DNA of 64,000 nt. It comes from JANQRA01 sp035762545 (lineage in GTDB: Bacteria > Actinomycetota > Acidimicrobiia > Spongiisociales > ZC4RG35). The translations under genes were made by a program, and so were the position numbers. The stretch's first letter is position 1. Each line of letters begins with the position of its first letter. This document shows positions 1 to 8,008 of this stretch, one piece after another. The DNA lies in contig DASTOM010000044.1 of the NCBI GenBank assembly GCA_035762545.1, positions 62,001 through 126,000 of the forward strand. The letters are read 5' to 3'. The notes below the pieces were generated by a model. It did no database searches, was not told the DNA's origin, and saw only the letters and a list, made by a program, of their open reading frames with translations.

Positions 1-230
1 TCTTCCTTTTGGAAGAACTTGACGCCATCGGCGATCAGCTGGGCCCAGCCCCACCTCCCACCGGCGAAATAGGGGCCAATCCGGTATTGCATCTTTGCCG
101 ATAGCTTCATCTCGGCGAACCCGATGACCATTCCGACCAGAGGGATCATCAAGGCGACCAGGAGCAGCTTCCCGCCCAGGGAGACCCAGAAGTTGGAGAA
201 GAGGTCCGTGATCCAGCCCGGTAGCGTCAT
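1..230 (-). CDS. nuoH: NADH-quinone oxidoreductase subunit H (complex I set 1), partial
   Basis: This is the N-terminal 76 residues of NuoH, the membrane subunit that lines the quinone tunnel between the peripheral arm and the proton-pumping arm of complex I. A first membrane segment is visible at about residues 15-35. It is followed by the family motif AEMKLSAKMQYRIGP and a WAQLIADGVKFFQKE stretch typical of NuoH. The gene runs off the left window edge, so the C-terminal three quarters are missing here. The ATG lies 10 bp after the nuoD stop, so it belongs to the nuoABCDH cluster upstream of it. It is a second copy: another full nuoH lies at 20213-21289. Confidence 0.9.
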   Translation of the reverse strand, partial: MTLPGWITDLFSNFWVSLGGKLLLVALMIPLVGMVIGFAEMKLSAKMQYRIGPYFAGGRWGWAQLIADGVKFFQKE

Positions 231-240
231 GAGCCCGCCC

Positions 241-1434
241 TCACCGATCCACGTCTCCGAGCACGAAATCGAGCGAGCCCATGATGGCGATGATGTCGGG
301 GACCAGAGCGCCTTCGAGGATCCAGGGGAGAATCGAGATGTTGGAGAAGCTGGCCGAGCGGATCTTCAGCCGGTAGGGGCCACCGGCGCCGTCGGAGACG
401 ATGTAGTAACCCATCTCCCCCTTGGGGTTCTCGGCGCGCACGTAGGTCTCACCTTTCGGCACTTTGATCACCTTGGGGACCTTGGCCTGGAGGTCACCCG
501 ACGGGATGCCGTCTATTGCCTGGTGCACGATCTTCACCGACTCCCGGATCTCCTGGAGGCGGACGTGCCAGCGATCCCAGCAGTCGCCTGACTCACCGGT
601 TATCACGTCGAAGTCGAACTTGGCGTATGGGAGATAGTCCTGGGTCTTCCGAAGGTCGAAAGGCACACCGGAAGCCCGCAGATTCGGTCCCGAGACACCA
701 AAGGCGGCGGCGACGGCGGGGGGAAGGACGCCCACTCCCTTGGTGCGGGCCAGGATGATCTCGTTGCCTGCCACCAGATCCTCGAGCTGGTCGACTGACT
801 CCCTGACCTTGTCCATGGCCACTCGCGTCTCGGCGAAGAAGCCGGCGGGTAGGTCCTGTGGCTGTTTGCGGGTGTTCGAACCCGATCCATAAGCGGGCTT
901 CACCCCACCGATCCGGTTGAAGTTGGGGTGGAAACGGCCGCCTGTGACGCTCTCGAGGAGGTCGAGAACCCGCTCCCGTTCCCGTAGAGCGAAGAACAAC
1001 GGGGTGGCGGCTCCGAGCTCGAGCGGGTAGGAGGCGTTGAACACCAGATGTGAGGAGATCCGAGCCATCTCGGTGAGGATCAGACGGATGTACTGGGCCC
1101 TCTCCGGCACCTCCAGCTCCATCAGCTTCTCGGCGGCCACTATGAACGGGACCTCGTTGGCATAGCCCGAGACCCAGTCGATCCGGTTGACGATCGTGGT
1201 GATCTGGGGATAGCTGCGGACCTCGGCGAGCTTCTCGTAGCCGCGGTGCATGTATCCGATGACCGGCTGGACGTCGAAGCATCGCTCACCGTCGACCCGG
1301 GCGACGAGACGAAGCACGCCGTGGGTGGACGGGTGCTGGGGGCCGATGTTGAGCGTCATGTCCTCGGTCTGGAGTTCGACCGAGACGGAGGCCTCGCTCA
1401 AGTGGCGGATGGCGTCGGCGTCGATCGTGGTCAT
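241..1434 (-). CDS. nuoD: NADH-quinone oxidoreductase subunit D (complex I set 1)
   Basis: This 397-residue NuoD is the 49-kDa-type quinone-site subunit of the peripheral arm of complex I. The diagnostic NIGPQHPSTHGVLR segment near residue 30, which contributes the quinone-binding His, and the C-terminal GSLDFVLGDVDR are both present. It lacks the roughly 50-residue acidic N-terminal extension of the other NuoD at 27261-28610, so the two are diverged paralogues and not a recent duplication. Its start overlaps the nuoC stop as ATGA, implying translational coupling. Confidence in the family is very high. What remains open is whether this set works with NuoEFG from the second cluster. Confidence 0.95.
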   Translation of the reverse strand: MTTIDADAIRHLSEASVSVELQTEDMTLNIGPQHPSTHGVLRLVARVDGERCFDVQPVIGYMHRGYEKLAEVRSYPQITTIVNRIDWVSGYANEVPFIVAAEKLMELEVPERAQYIRLILTEMARISSHLVFNASYPLELGAATPLFFALRERERVLDLLESVTGGRFHPNFNRIGGVKPAYGSGSNTRKQPQDLPAGFFAETRVAMDKVRESVDQLEDLVAGNEIILARTKGVGVLPPAVAAAFGVSGPNLRASGVPFDLRKTQDYLPYAKFDFDVITGESGDCWDRWHVRLQEIRESVKIVHQAIDGIPSGDLQAKVPKVIKVPKGETYVRAENPKGEMGYYIVSDGAGGPYRLKIRSASFSNISILPWILEGALVPDIIAIMGSLDFVLGDVDR

Positions 1435-2102
1435 GCGTCCGGATTCTCGGTGGACGGCTCGTCGGCTCCGTTGCTGTCAGGCATTGCCTCGACGTCGACA
1501 GTCCCCGGCCACGGCTTCACCTCACGGCTGAGCAGCGGGTAGCTCTTGCGCAGCGGGTTGCCGATGAACGAGTCGGGCAGATAGAGATGGATCAGGTTCG
1601 GATGACCTTCGAACTGGATGCCAAACATCTCGTAGGCCTCCCGCTCGTGCCAGTTGGCACCGGCGAACGTGGTGACCAGGGTGGGCAACCTCGGGTCGTC
1701 CTTGTCGAGGTCGGTCGAGAAGATGACCAGATTCCCCTCGGACAGGTCCGACAGAGCAGAGAGCACCTCGAACCGCTCGTCCACCTCGGCGCTGAGCGGG
1801 TCACCTGCCTCGACCTCGTTGGACCAGTCGATGGCCGACAGCCAGGAGAAGAACACGAGGTCGAGCTCATCCCGGGCGGTGACGTGTGCCGACACCCACG
1901 AGTCGTTGGGGACCTTGACTTTGACCGTGTCGAACTGGATATCGGCCTCGCCGCCCACGGCATCGGCGACGCGATCGGCAAAGTCCTGAAGGGGATGAAC
2001 CACGGTCTCGACCGCGGCCTCGGTCTCGGCGCCTTCGACCACGTCTTCGTTCTCGGACGGGCTCGAGGCCATGGCTTCGGCGTCAGACGGGGACTGACTC
2101 AC
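1431..2102 (-). CDS. nuoC: NADH-quinone oxidoreductase subunit C (complex I set 1)
   Basis: NuoC is the 30-kDa peripheral-arm subunit that packs against NuoD. This one has 223 residues, including an acidic low-complexity N-terminus of about 35 residues before the conserved fold. The family signature is visible as the EREAYEMFGIQFEGHPNL segment and the following LRKSYPL. The acidic extension makes it longer than the 157-residue NuoC of the second set. It overlaps nuoB by 20 bp and nuoD by 4 bp, so it sits inside a tightly coupled operon nuoA-B-C-D-H. Confidence 0.93.
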   Translation of the reverse strand: MSQSPSDAEAMASSPSENEDVVEGAETEAAVETVVHPLQDFADRVADAVGGEADIQFDTVKVKVPNDSWVSAHVTARDELDLVFFSWLSAIDWSNEVEAGDPLSAEVDERFEVLSALSDLSEGNLVIFSTDLDKDDPRLPTLVTTFAGANWHEREAYEMFGIQFEGHPNLIHLYLPDSFIGNPLRKSYPLLSREVKPWPGTVDVEAMPDSNGADEPSTENPDA

Positions 2103-2580
2103 GCTGATTCCACTTCTCTTTCACGTCTTCGTTCTTGATGAGCTGCTGGAGGAGGACGATGCCCTCCATGAGGGCCTCGGGGCGAGGTGGGCAGCCGGGG
2201 ACGTACACATCGACCGGGATCACCTGATCGACGCCCTTGGTCACCGAGTAGGAGTCCCAATATGGGCCGCCGCAGTTGGCACACGAGCCCATCGAGATCA
2301 CGTATTTGGGCTCCGGCATCTGGTCGTAGAGCCGCTTCACCGACGGCGCCATCTTGTCGGTCACGGTGCCGGCAACGACCATCAGGTCGGCCTGACGCGG
2401 CGAAGCGGGCAGCGGGATGATCCCGAAGCGCATGAAGTCGTAGCGAGGCCCGGACGCTGCCATCAGCTCGATCGCACAGCAGGCGAGACCGAACTGGAAC
2501 AGCCAGAGTGAATACTGCCGGGACCAGTTGAGCAGCCAGCTGACCGGCTTGGGGGCTCCGAACTTCTGGATCAGTCCCAT
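2083..2580 (-). CDS. nuoB: NADH-quinone oxidoreductase subunit B (complex I set 1)
   Basis: NuoB carries cluster N2, the last iron-sulfur centre before quinone in complex I. The four ligand cysteines are visible at residues 34, 35, 100 and 130 (the FGLACCAIELM, MGSCANCGG and YVPGCPPRP segments). The reading frame stays open well upstream. I chose the ATG giving MGLIQKFGAPK because it gives the normal 165-residue length and overlaps nuoA by only 10 bp. The tandem-Cys pair is characteristic of the family. Confidence 0.95.
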   Translation of the reverse strand: MGLIQKFGAPKPVSWLLNWSRQYSLWLFQFGLACCAIELMAASGPRYDFMRFGIIPLPASPRQADLMVVAGTVTDKMAPSVKRLYDQMPEPKYVISMGSCANCGGPYWDSYSVTKGVDQVIPVDVYVPGCPPRPEALMEGIVLLQQLIKNEDVKEKWNQRESVPV

Positions 2581-2936
2581 TTCAGGACCCCTTTCCGGAT
2601 GGCGTAGATCAAACCGAGGAAGAGGATGCTGATGAAGACGACCATCTCGACGAGACCGAAATAGGCGAGTTCCTCGACCTTGATCGCCCAGGGGAAGATG
2701 AAGACGGCCTCGACGTCGAAGATGACGAACAGGAGCCCGAAGACGTAGTAGCGGACGTAGGTCTGACTCCAGCCGCTCCCGACCGGATCGACCCCACACT
2801 CATAGGTCATCTGCTTGGTCGGCGTCGGTTTGGTTGGGCGGAGGACGGCTGCAACGCCGAGCATCACCAGGACCAAAACCGCGCCCAGCGCTGCGAAGGC
2901 GCCAACAGTCAGATAGCTCTCAAAGTATGGGCTCAT
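2571..2936 (-). CDS. nuoA: NADH-quinone oxidoreductase subunit A (complex I set 1)
   Basis: This is a small three-helix membrane subunit of complex I at the junction of the two arms, 121 residues long. Helices lie at about residues 9-31, 63-84 and 92-112. The loop TYECGVDP with the conserved Cys and acidic residue of NuoA, and the LLFVIFDVEAVFIFPWA segment, identify it. It is the first gene of the minus-strand set-1 cluster. The 84-bp gap to the divergent gene at 3021 must hold its promoter. Confidence 0.94.
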   Translation of the reverse strand: MSPYFESYLTVGAFAALGAVLVLVMLGVAAVLRPTKPTPTKQMTYECGVDPVGSGWSQTYVRYYVFGLLFVIFDVEAVFIFPWAIKVEELAYFGLVEMVVFISILFLGLIYAIRKGVLKWD

Positions 2937-3020
2937 GCCTCATGGGGTCGGGGGACTGACCGCGGGCGAGTATACGCATGACCTCTGTTAGGTCGAAGTC
3001 AGGGTTCTAGCCTGCAATCG

Positions 3021-4097
3021 ATGGAAAAAACCCCTTCCTATGACGGTTCCGGGCTGGTCAACCTGGTCGCCGAGGTGGAGCGACGGCTGACCGGGTCGTC
3101 TCCCTTCCCCGGGCTGGCCGAACCCGGGCCGGTGCCTGAGGCCGGGACCTACGTCGTCGTGTTGTTCGACGGCCTCGGGGTCTCCCAACTCGAGCACGAC
3201 GGGGCTGCGACGTTCCGATCGGCCCATGCGGCAACCATCGACTGCCCCTTCCCGTCGATGACGAACGTCTCACTGGCCACCGTCGCCACCGGTTTTCCAC
3301 CCGCCGGACATGGTCAGATAGCCCACCTCACCTGGTACCCGGATCTCGAGATCGTGGTCAACACACTGAAATGGGTCACTCTCGGTGGCGAGCCGGTGCC
3401 CTACGACTACGCGTCGCTGTTGCCGAGACCAAACCTGTGGGAACGTCTCCGAGCCGGCGGGATCGAGCCGATAACGGTCCAACCCGCAGACTTCCAGACC
3501 TCGCCACTGACCCGGGAGATGTACCGGGGAGCCCGCTTCGAGGGGGCCTGGAACCAGTCGGATCTCGCCAAGGCGACGGTGGCCCTGGCTTCGGAGCCGG
3601 GACGGTTCATCTTCACCTACGTCCCTTTCGTCGACTTCGCAGGTCATGTCTTCGGGCAAGGGTCTGATGAGTTCGCCGAGGCGATGGGCCTGGCCGCGAG
3701 TATCTGGGACGAGATCGTCCGTGACCTCCCCCCCGGGGCTGCGGTCCTGGGAACGGCCGACCACGGTCTCGTTGAGGTGGCGGAGGCCGACAAGATTCCG
3801 ATCCGCGACCCCCGCTTCGATGGTCTGCGTCTCGCCGGCGACCCCCGTGGCGTCCAGGTCTGGGGTGACGAGAACGTGGCGCGCGAGCTCGCATCCTTCA
3901 CCGGCGGCCGGCTGGTCGATCCAGTCCCGCTCCTCGGACCCGGCCTGACCGACGTCGCCCGATCCCGCCTCGGCGAGAAGTTGCTGCTGGCGCCTCCGGG
4001 CAAGGTCATCGTCCCCCGTGGCTTCGACAAACGCCTCCGCTGCTACCACGGTGGCCTCTCCCCCGAGGAACTCAGGATCCCCCTGCTGGTGGGTTAG
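3021..4097 (+). CDS. alkaline phosphatase superfamily phosphodiesterase / nucleotide pyrophosphatase
   Basis: This 358-residue protein belongs to the type I phosphodiesterase/nucleotide pyrophosphatase branch of the alkaline phosphatase superfamily. Family motifs for two metal sites are visible in order: VVVLFDGLG near residue 50, the nucleophile region FPSMTNVSLATVATG near residue 85, YVPFVDFAGHVFG near residue 205 and GTADHGLVE near residue 245. No signal peptide is seen, so it probably acts in the cytoplasm. It would hydrolyse phosphodiester or pyrophosphate bonds, but the sequence does not tell the substrate. It is divergent from nuoA and stands alone. Confidence 0.82.
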   Translation: MEKTPSYDGSGLVNLVAEVERRLTGSSPFPGLAEPGPVPEAGTYVVVLFDGLGVSQLEHDGAATFRSAHAATIDCPFPSMTNVSLATVATGFPPAGHGQIAHLTWYPDLEIVVNTLKWVTLGGEPVPYDYASLLPRPNLWERLRAGGIEPITVQPADFQTSPLTREMYRGARFEGAWNQSDLAKATVALASEPGRFIFTYVPFVDFAGHVFGQGSDEFAEAMGLAASIWDEIVRDLPPGAAVLGTADHGLVEVAEADKIPIRDPRFDGLRLAGDPRGVQVWGDENVARELASFTGGRLVDPVPLLGPGLTDVARSRLGEKLLLAPPGKVIVPRGFDKRLRCYHGGLSPEELRIPLLVG

Positions 4098-4115
4098 TGC
4101 GGTTGGGGTGCCTCA

Positions 4116-4164
4116 CGTCGAACCTGCACCGTGTCCCCCTAGACGAGACGCTGTGCAGGCTCGA
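4116..4164. repeat. palindromic repeat P, copy 1
   Basis: This is an imperfect palindrome with outer arms TCGAACCTGCAC and GTGCAGGCTCGA around a 25-bp centre. It overlaps the 3' end of the AbiEi/DUF559 gene, whose stop codon (4139-4141) lies inside it. Two related copies lie at 4188-4230 and 5182-5232. Confidence 0.8.
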
Positions 4165-5140
4165 AATGCGGGGAGAGGGTTCCCTCACGTCGAACCTGCA
4201 CGGTGTCCCGCTCGGCGGGACGTTGTGCAGTCCGGATGTCTCCAACCGCGCGAATCTCCTTCAGGCAGCGGTCGGGCTGGGCTGTGAGCATGCCATAGGT
4301 GTAGCGGAGGACCTGGATGCCGCGGGCGGCCAACTCGTTGTCCCGTCGTCGATCGGACTCGAAGTCACCGCGCCTCAGATGCCAGTTCCTACCGTCGGCC
4401 TCGATCACCAGGGACCAGGCCGGGATGTACACGTCGACCCGGGCGGGTTTGCCCACCAAGGAGAAGGGGTGCTCACGGATATAGGGTGGGATGTCCGCCT
4501 TCGAAAGCATCGCGATCAGCAATCGTTCCAGATACGTCGCGTCCTGGATCGGTGCGGTGGGAAGCCGTGAACCAGTGAGTTCATGAAGCTTCTTGATCCC
4601 GCGGGGACGTCGACCGGATTCGCGATCGAGGATCGCCTTCATCGAATCGAGGTCCAACCTGCCGGTGAGGAGGGCATCATCGAACGTCGACTCCAGTTCG
4701 GTCGACGTCATGTCCGCGGCTAGAGCGAGAAGGGTCTCGGGCACTGTGGTGACGGTGAACTCGGCCAGGTGGGTCGTTGCCAACTGTTCGAACTGATCGG
4801 ACTCGATGATCCGGGCGATGCCGGAGCGGGGGTTCGACCCCTTCGGCACCACGATCACCGGCCGACTCGATCGACAGTTGGCGAGCCCCAACAATCGACC
4901 GGCCGAGGCATGGCCGACGATGGCGTCGGACCGGCTCAGGATGGCCGCCATCAGCCGTCGCTCCCAGGTCGGAGCCGACGACGACAGGGCGTACACGCCA
5001 TGATCCAGACGTAGCCAGTGTCCCGCCTGCACTCTTCGCCGGACCGCTTTCCGGTCGAATCCGGTGGCCTTGGCTTGTTCCCGGCTCACGACCCCGTGCT
5101 GACGGGCCGCGTGAGCATTGAGCTTGTGGACATCCCCCAC
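4139..5140 (-). CDS. AbiEi-type winged-helix plus DUF559 endonuclease-like protein
   Basis: This protein has 333 residues. Residues 5-60 resemble the AbiEi antitoxin-type helix-turn-helix (HAARQHGVVSREQAKATGF then VYALSS). Residues 225-285 match DUF559, a Vsr/PD-(D/E)xK-like nuclease fold, with RVDVYIPAWSLVIEADGRNW, H, and a DRRRDN segment followed by LRYTY. It is annotated elsewhere as a type IV toxin-antitoxin family antitoxin, but no AbiEii toxin gene is adjacent. The last roughly 35 residues are encoded by palindromic repeats 1 and 2, so the native C-terminus may have been replaced. A second member of the family lies at 33970-34887, also bracketed by repeats. Confidence 0.75.
   Translation of the reverse strand: MGDVHKLNAHAARQHGVVSREQAKATGFDRKAVRRRVQAGHWLRLDHGVYALSSSAPTWERRLMAAILSRSDAIVGHASAGRLLGLANCRSSRPVIVVPKGSNPRSGIARIIESDQFEQLATTHLAEFTVTTVPETLLALAADMTSTELESTFDDALLTGRLDLDSMKAILDRESGRRPRGIKKLHELTGSRLPTAPIQDATYLERLLIAMLSKADIPPYIREHPFSLVGKPARVDVYIPAWSLVIEADGRNWHLRRGDFESDRRRDNELAARGIQVLRYTYGMLTAQPDRCLKEIRAVGDIRTAQRPAERDTVQVRREGTLSPHFEPAQRLV
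4188..4230. repeat. palindromic repeat P, copy 2
   Basis: This is the second copy of the family. The left arm begins CGTCGAACCTGCAC, as in copy 1. The inner hairpin GTCCCGC-TCG-GCGGGAC is a perfect 7-bp stem, enclosed by CTGCAC/GTGCAG. It lies inside the coding frame of the AbiEi/DUF559 gene and encodes part of its C-terminal tail. Confidence 0.8.
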
Positions 5141-5181
5141 ACACCCACCATGCCGCGCGTCATGCCGCGCATCAATACTCT

Positions 5182-5232
5182 CGTCGAGCCTGCATCGCGT
5201 CCCCTCAGGCGAGACGGTGTGCAGGTTCGACG
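5182..5232. repeat. palindromic repeat P, copy 3
   Basis: This third copy lies about 40 bp upstream of the AbiEi/DUF559 start. Arms CGTCGAGCCTGCA and TGCAGGTTCGACG form a near-perfect outer stem, with CGTC/GACG pairing inside. Together with copies 1 and 2 it brackets the gene on both sides. Confidence 0.8.
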
Positions 5233-5249
5233 TCAGGAACGAGCCTGTC

Positions 5250-5747
5250 TCAGTAGCCCTCGATCGGGGCAGTGTCAGCGGGGCGGACCCCGGCCCGGCT
5301 GGCCGCGGTCGATCGGGGTTCGATCTTGACGTGGCGGCCGGCGGTGGCGAGGCCGAAGACGGGCATGTTGCCGTAGAGGCCTTCGTACTCGCCCTGTCTC
5401 ACCCGGTAGGTCTCATGCCAGATTCCGACGTCGCCGCCGTCACGGATCAGCTCGTTGAACTTGCGCCACGACTCGAGATGGGACCACTCAGCGCTCCTGG
5501 CGAAACGCTCGAGATGGTCGAACGAGCGCCAGTACTGGACCGAGACGCCACGCAGGGCGCCGAAGTTCTCGATGTGGAGGCATCCGATCTCGGGGTGTTG
5601 TGCAATCTCACGTTGCATTGTGGTCATCGCCTTGGCCACCGGAAACCACGTTCGAAACCGGAGTGGCTTGTTCACGCGGGCCCCGATGAGGAACACCACG
5701 AAGTCGCCGTCGATATCAGCTGTGTAGCGGCCGTTGTGAATCTGCAT
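5250..5747 (-). CDS. DUF4188 family protein
   Basis: This protein matches DUF4188, small proteins predicted to adopt a dimeric alpha-beta barrel fold like monooxygenases and haem-binding barrels. The conserved opening NGRYTADIDGDFVVFLIG, the PVAKAMTTM segment and the later YWRSFDHLERFA region support this. I chose the ATG at 5747, giving 165 residues, because conserved sequence begins there. The open frame extends another 34 codons with no family similarity. It is divergent from the TetR gene at 5806 with a 58-bp shared promoter region, so it is probably that regulator's target. The function of the family is unknown. Confidence 0.8.
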   Translation of the reverse strand: MQIHNGRYTADIDGDFVVFLIGARVNKPLRFRTWFPVAKAMTTMQREIAQHPEIGCLHIENFGALRGVSVQYWRSFDHLERFARSAEWSHLESWRKFNELIRDGGDVGIWHETYRVRQGEYEGLYGNMPVFGLATAGRHVKIEPRSTAASRAGVRPADTAPIEGY

Positions 5748-5791
5748 CCTGCACCATCTTGTCGCTGTCAAGATCAAGTTACGTGCTAATC

Positions 5792-5804
5792 TAGACAATG
5801 TCAA
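5792..5804. promoter_or_regulatory. candidate TetR operator
   Basis: The 13-bp imperfect palindrome TAGACA-A-TGTCAA ends 1 bp before the tetR start codon. A second TGTCAAGAT half-site lies at 5766-5774. Its position between the divergent DUF4188 and TetR genes fits an autoregulatory operator. The message would be nearly leaderless. Confidence 0.5.
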
Positions 5805-5805
5805 G

Positions 5806-6429
5806 ATGCCTACGAAGCAATCGGCGAAGCCGCCACCCAAGCCCGCCACCGAGCGCTACCACCACGGCGACCTGCGGAACGCCTTGATCGAGGAGGCCGG
5901 GCGTGTCCTCGAGTCGGACGGGGTGGAGGCAGTGACGTTCCGGGGCCTGGCTCGGCGGCTCGGCGTTTCCCATGCCGCCCCCTCCCACCACTTCGCCGAT
6001 CGGCACGAGTTGCTGGCCGAGTTGGCCGCCGACGGATACGCAGCCCTCGCCGATGCTCTCGAGGATGCGATGTCAGGGACCCCGCCCGCCGAGTGGCGTC
6101 GCAATGGTGGCCGTGCCTACCTCGAGTTCGGCCTGACCAGCCCGCAGCGATACCGGATGATGTTCGCGTCACAACTGTTCCTCGACGAGTGCCCCGAGCG
6201 TCTCCTGGGCGAATCGAGCCGGGCCTATCTGATGCTTCTGAAACTCTCATACGGACGCGATCCCGACATCGACCCTGAGTCCTATCGAGTAGGCACTCGC
6301 GAACTGGCCTCCTGGTCGGCGGTTCATGGAGCGATGATGCTCTGGTTGGACGGTCAACTTCGGGAGTCGGTCGATCAGGCGGAGTTCATGCGGCTGTCCT
6401 CCGAAATGCTCGACGAGCTGTTCGCCTAA
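5806..6429 (+). CDS. TetR/AcrR family transcriptional regulator
   Basis: This is a 207-residue TetR-type repressor. The N-terminal DNA-binding helix-turn-helix spans about residues 18-62 (HHGDLRNALIEEAGRVL, then VTFRGLARRLGVSHAAPSHHF). The C-terminal ligand-binding domain resembles the WHG-type domain, with a predicted helix bundle from residue 80 to the end. It is divergent from the DUF4188 gene and probably represses both genes through the palindrome directly at its start codon. The ligand is unknown. Confidence 0.88.
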   Translation: MPTKQSAKPPPKPATERYHHGDLRNALIEEAGRVLESDGVEAVTFRGLARRLGVSHAAPSHHFADRHELLAELAADGYAALADALEDAMSGTPPAEWRRNGGRAYLEFGLTSPQRYRMMFASQLFLDECPERLLGESSRAYLMLLKLSYGRDPDIDPESYRVGTRELASWSAVHGAMMLWLDGQLRESVDQAEFMRLSSEMLDELFA

Positions 6430-6929
6430 GTCATCCTCGAGAGCCAGGCATCGGCGATGTCGAAGAAAGGCTCCTGTCTGGCGCGGAGCTCCGAGACGAC
6501 CCAGTCGGTGGCACGTTTCGCCCCGTCGATCATCTCCTGGGTGTAGTCGTACGCCACCTGGTGGATCTCGAACTCGTCCTCATCCTGGATCTCGATCGTC
6601 CCATCCGTGTGGACGGCGACATCGAGGTCGAGGTCGACCAGCTCGTATCTGTTTGGTGTCACCCAGACGGCCGGCATGGCGATATCGACGAAGTGTGAGT
6701 ACGTCTCTGCGAACCGACCGTTGTAGTGGAGGTGCCACCACTGGTCGCGCGCAGCACAGAACACAGCCGGTTGCGCCGTTGGTGTCACGACCTGGGGCCC
6801 CTTCCACCTTTTGGTGCCGACGGGCACCGCTATCCAGTCGCCCCATTCGTCCTCCCCCAGCCACCTAGCTTCGAAACCCCAATGAGTGATGTCGGGGTTC
6901 TTGAGGAACTGGACGGTCACCGGACGCAT
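6426..6929 (-). CDS. DUF402 domain protein
   Basis: This 167-residue protein belongs to the DUF402/FomD-like family, in which characterised members are metal-dependent nucleoside phosphate or nucleotidyl hydrolases. Typical features are the WWHLHYNGRF-like strand, the YELVDLDLDVAVHTDG strand with its acidic metal-binding residues, and a C-terminal ASP-rich helix (DEDEFEIHQVAYDY). Its stop overlaps the tetR stop region by 4 bp on the opposite strand. The substrate cannot be read from the sequence. Confidence 0.75.
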   Translation of the reverse strand: MRPVTVQFLKNPDITHWGFEARWLGEDEWGDWIAVPVGTKRWKGPQVVTPTAQPAVFCAARDQWWHLHYNGRFAETYSHFVDIAMPAVWVTPNRYELVDLDLDVAVHTDGTIEIQDEDEFEIHQVAYDYTQEMIDGAKRATDWVVSELRARQEPFFDIADAWLSRMT

Positions 6930-6957
6930 GCGTCCACAACCTAGACCGACACAATTT

Positions 6958-6975
6958 GCACTACGGCCGTAGTGC
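6958..6975. promoter_or_regulatory. 18-bp perfect palindrome upstream of the iron transporter
   Basis: The sequence GCACTACGGCCGTAGTGC is a perfect 18-bp palindrome 37 bp upstream of the fbpA-like start and 29 bp upstream of the DUF402 start on the other strand. Its position suggests a repressor operator, plausibly metal-responsive. It does not match the classical IdeR/DtxR or Fur box that I know. Confidence 0.55.
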
Positions 6976-7012
6976 TAATACGTTGCCGGGATCTCGATCA
7001 GGAGACCCTTAC

Positions 7013-8005
7013 ATGCGTCGTTCGCCCACCCTCATCACCGCTGCAGTCGCAGGAGCCGTCCTGAGTCTCGCCGCTTGCTCGGGAGGCAACGACGGACCCC
7101 TGGTCATCTACTCGGGAAGGGCCGAAGAACTGGTACAGCCGTTGATCGACCAATTCGAAGAGACGAGCGGAATCGAAGTCGACGTCAGATATGCCGGCTC
7201 TACCGATCTGGCCGCAACACTGCTGGAGGAGGGTGAGGCCACCGAGGCCGATGTCTTCTATGCCCAGGACCCTGCGTCGCTCGGCTCGGTGGCATCGATG
7301 ATGACCAACCTCGACGACTCGATCCTCGACCTCGTGGACAGCCGGTTCGCCGACAGGGAGGGCCGCTGGATCGGTACCTCTGGCAGAGTGAGGGCGTTCA
7401 TCTACAACACATCCACCGACCTTCCGCTCCCCCAGACCATCGACGATGTCAACGCCCCCTCCTGGAGCGGCCAGTTGGGAGTGGCCCCTACAAACGGATC
7501 CTTCCTCGCCTTCGTGTCCGCGATGATCCTCGAGCGTGGGGAAGAGGCGACTCTCAGCTGGCTCCAAGACCTGGCGGCCAACGATCCCGTGAGCTTCGAA
7601 GGAAACAGCCCGATCGTGGCGGCGACCGATGCCGGCGAGATCCAGGGTGGCCTGGTCAACCATTACTACCTGCTCAGGCTGCGCGCCGAGGGTGCCGGCG
7701 AGAACGCCGAGAACTGGATCATCCCCGCCGGCGACGTCGGGAGTCTCGTGATGCCGGCCGGCGCAGCGATCCTCTCCACGACAGACCAGTCGGAGGCAGC
7801 CACCGAGTTCGTCGAGTTCCTGCTGTCCACCACTGCCCAGGAGTTCTTCGCGACCGAGACGTTCGAGTACCCACTGATCGAGGGAGTAGACCTGGACGGC
7901 GCCGTTCCTTTGGCGGACATCCCCGCCCCAGACATCGATCTCTCGCAGCTGGCGGACGTTCTCGATGACGCGACTCGGTTGGTCACCGAAGCCGGCCTGG
8001 TCTGA
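7013..8005 (+). CDS. fbpA: iron(III) ABC transporter substrate-binding lipoprotein
   Basis: This is the 330-residue periplasmic-side binding protein of an Fbp/Afu-type ferric iron importer. A lipoprotein signal peptide with lipobox LSLAAC ends near residue 21. The mature protein starts with LVIYSGRAEELVQPL, the usual opening of this class-II binding-protein family, and ends with a FATETFEYPL segment near the C-terminus. I chose the ATG at 7013 because a GGAG ribosome site lies 11 bp upstream and the signal peptide begins there. The open frame starts earlier. It is followed by its permease (3-bp gap) and ATPase genes. Confidence 0.9.
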   Translation: MRRSPTLITAAVAGAVLSLAACSGGNDGPLVIYSGRAEELVQPLIDQFEETSGIEVDVRYAGSTDLAATLLEEGEATEADVFYAQDPASLGSVASMMTNLDDSILDLVDSRFADREGRWIGTSGRVRAFIYNTSTDLPLPQTIDDVNAPSWSGQLGVAPTNGSFLAFVSAMILERGEEATLSWLQDLAANDPVSFEGNSPIVAATDAGEIQGGLVNHYYLLRLRAEGAGENAENWIIPAGDVGSLVMPAGAAILSTTDQSEAATEFVEFLLSTTAQEFFATETFEYPLIEGVDLDGAVPLADIPAPDIDLSQLADVLDDATRLVTEAGLV

Positions 8006-8008
8006 CCC

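Noticed and set aside
4139..5140. Complete AbiE toxin-antitoxin system
   Set aside because: No AbiEii nucleotidyltransferase toxin gene lies beside either AbiEi-like gene, so only single proteins are reported.
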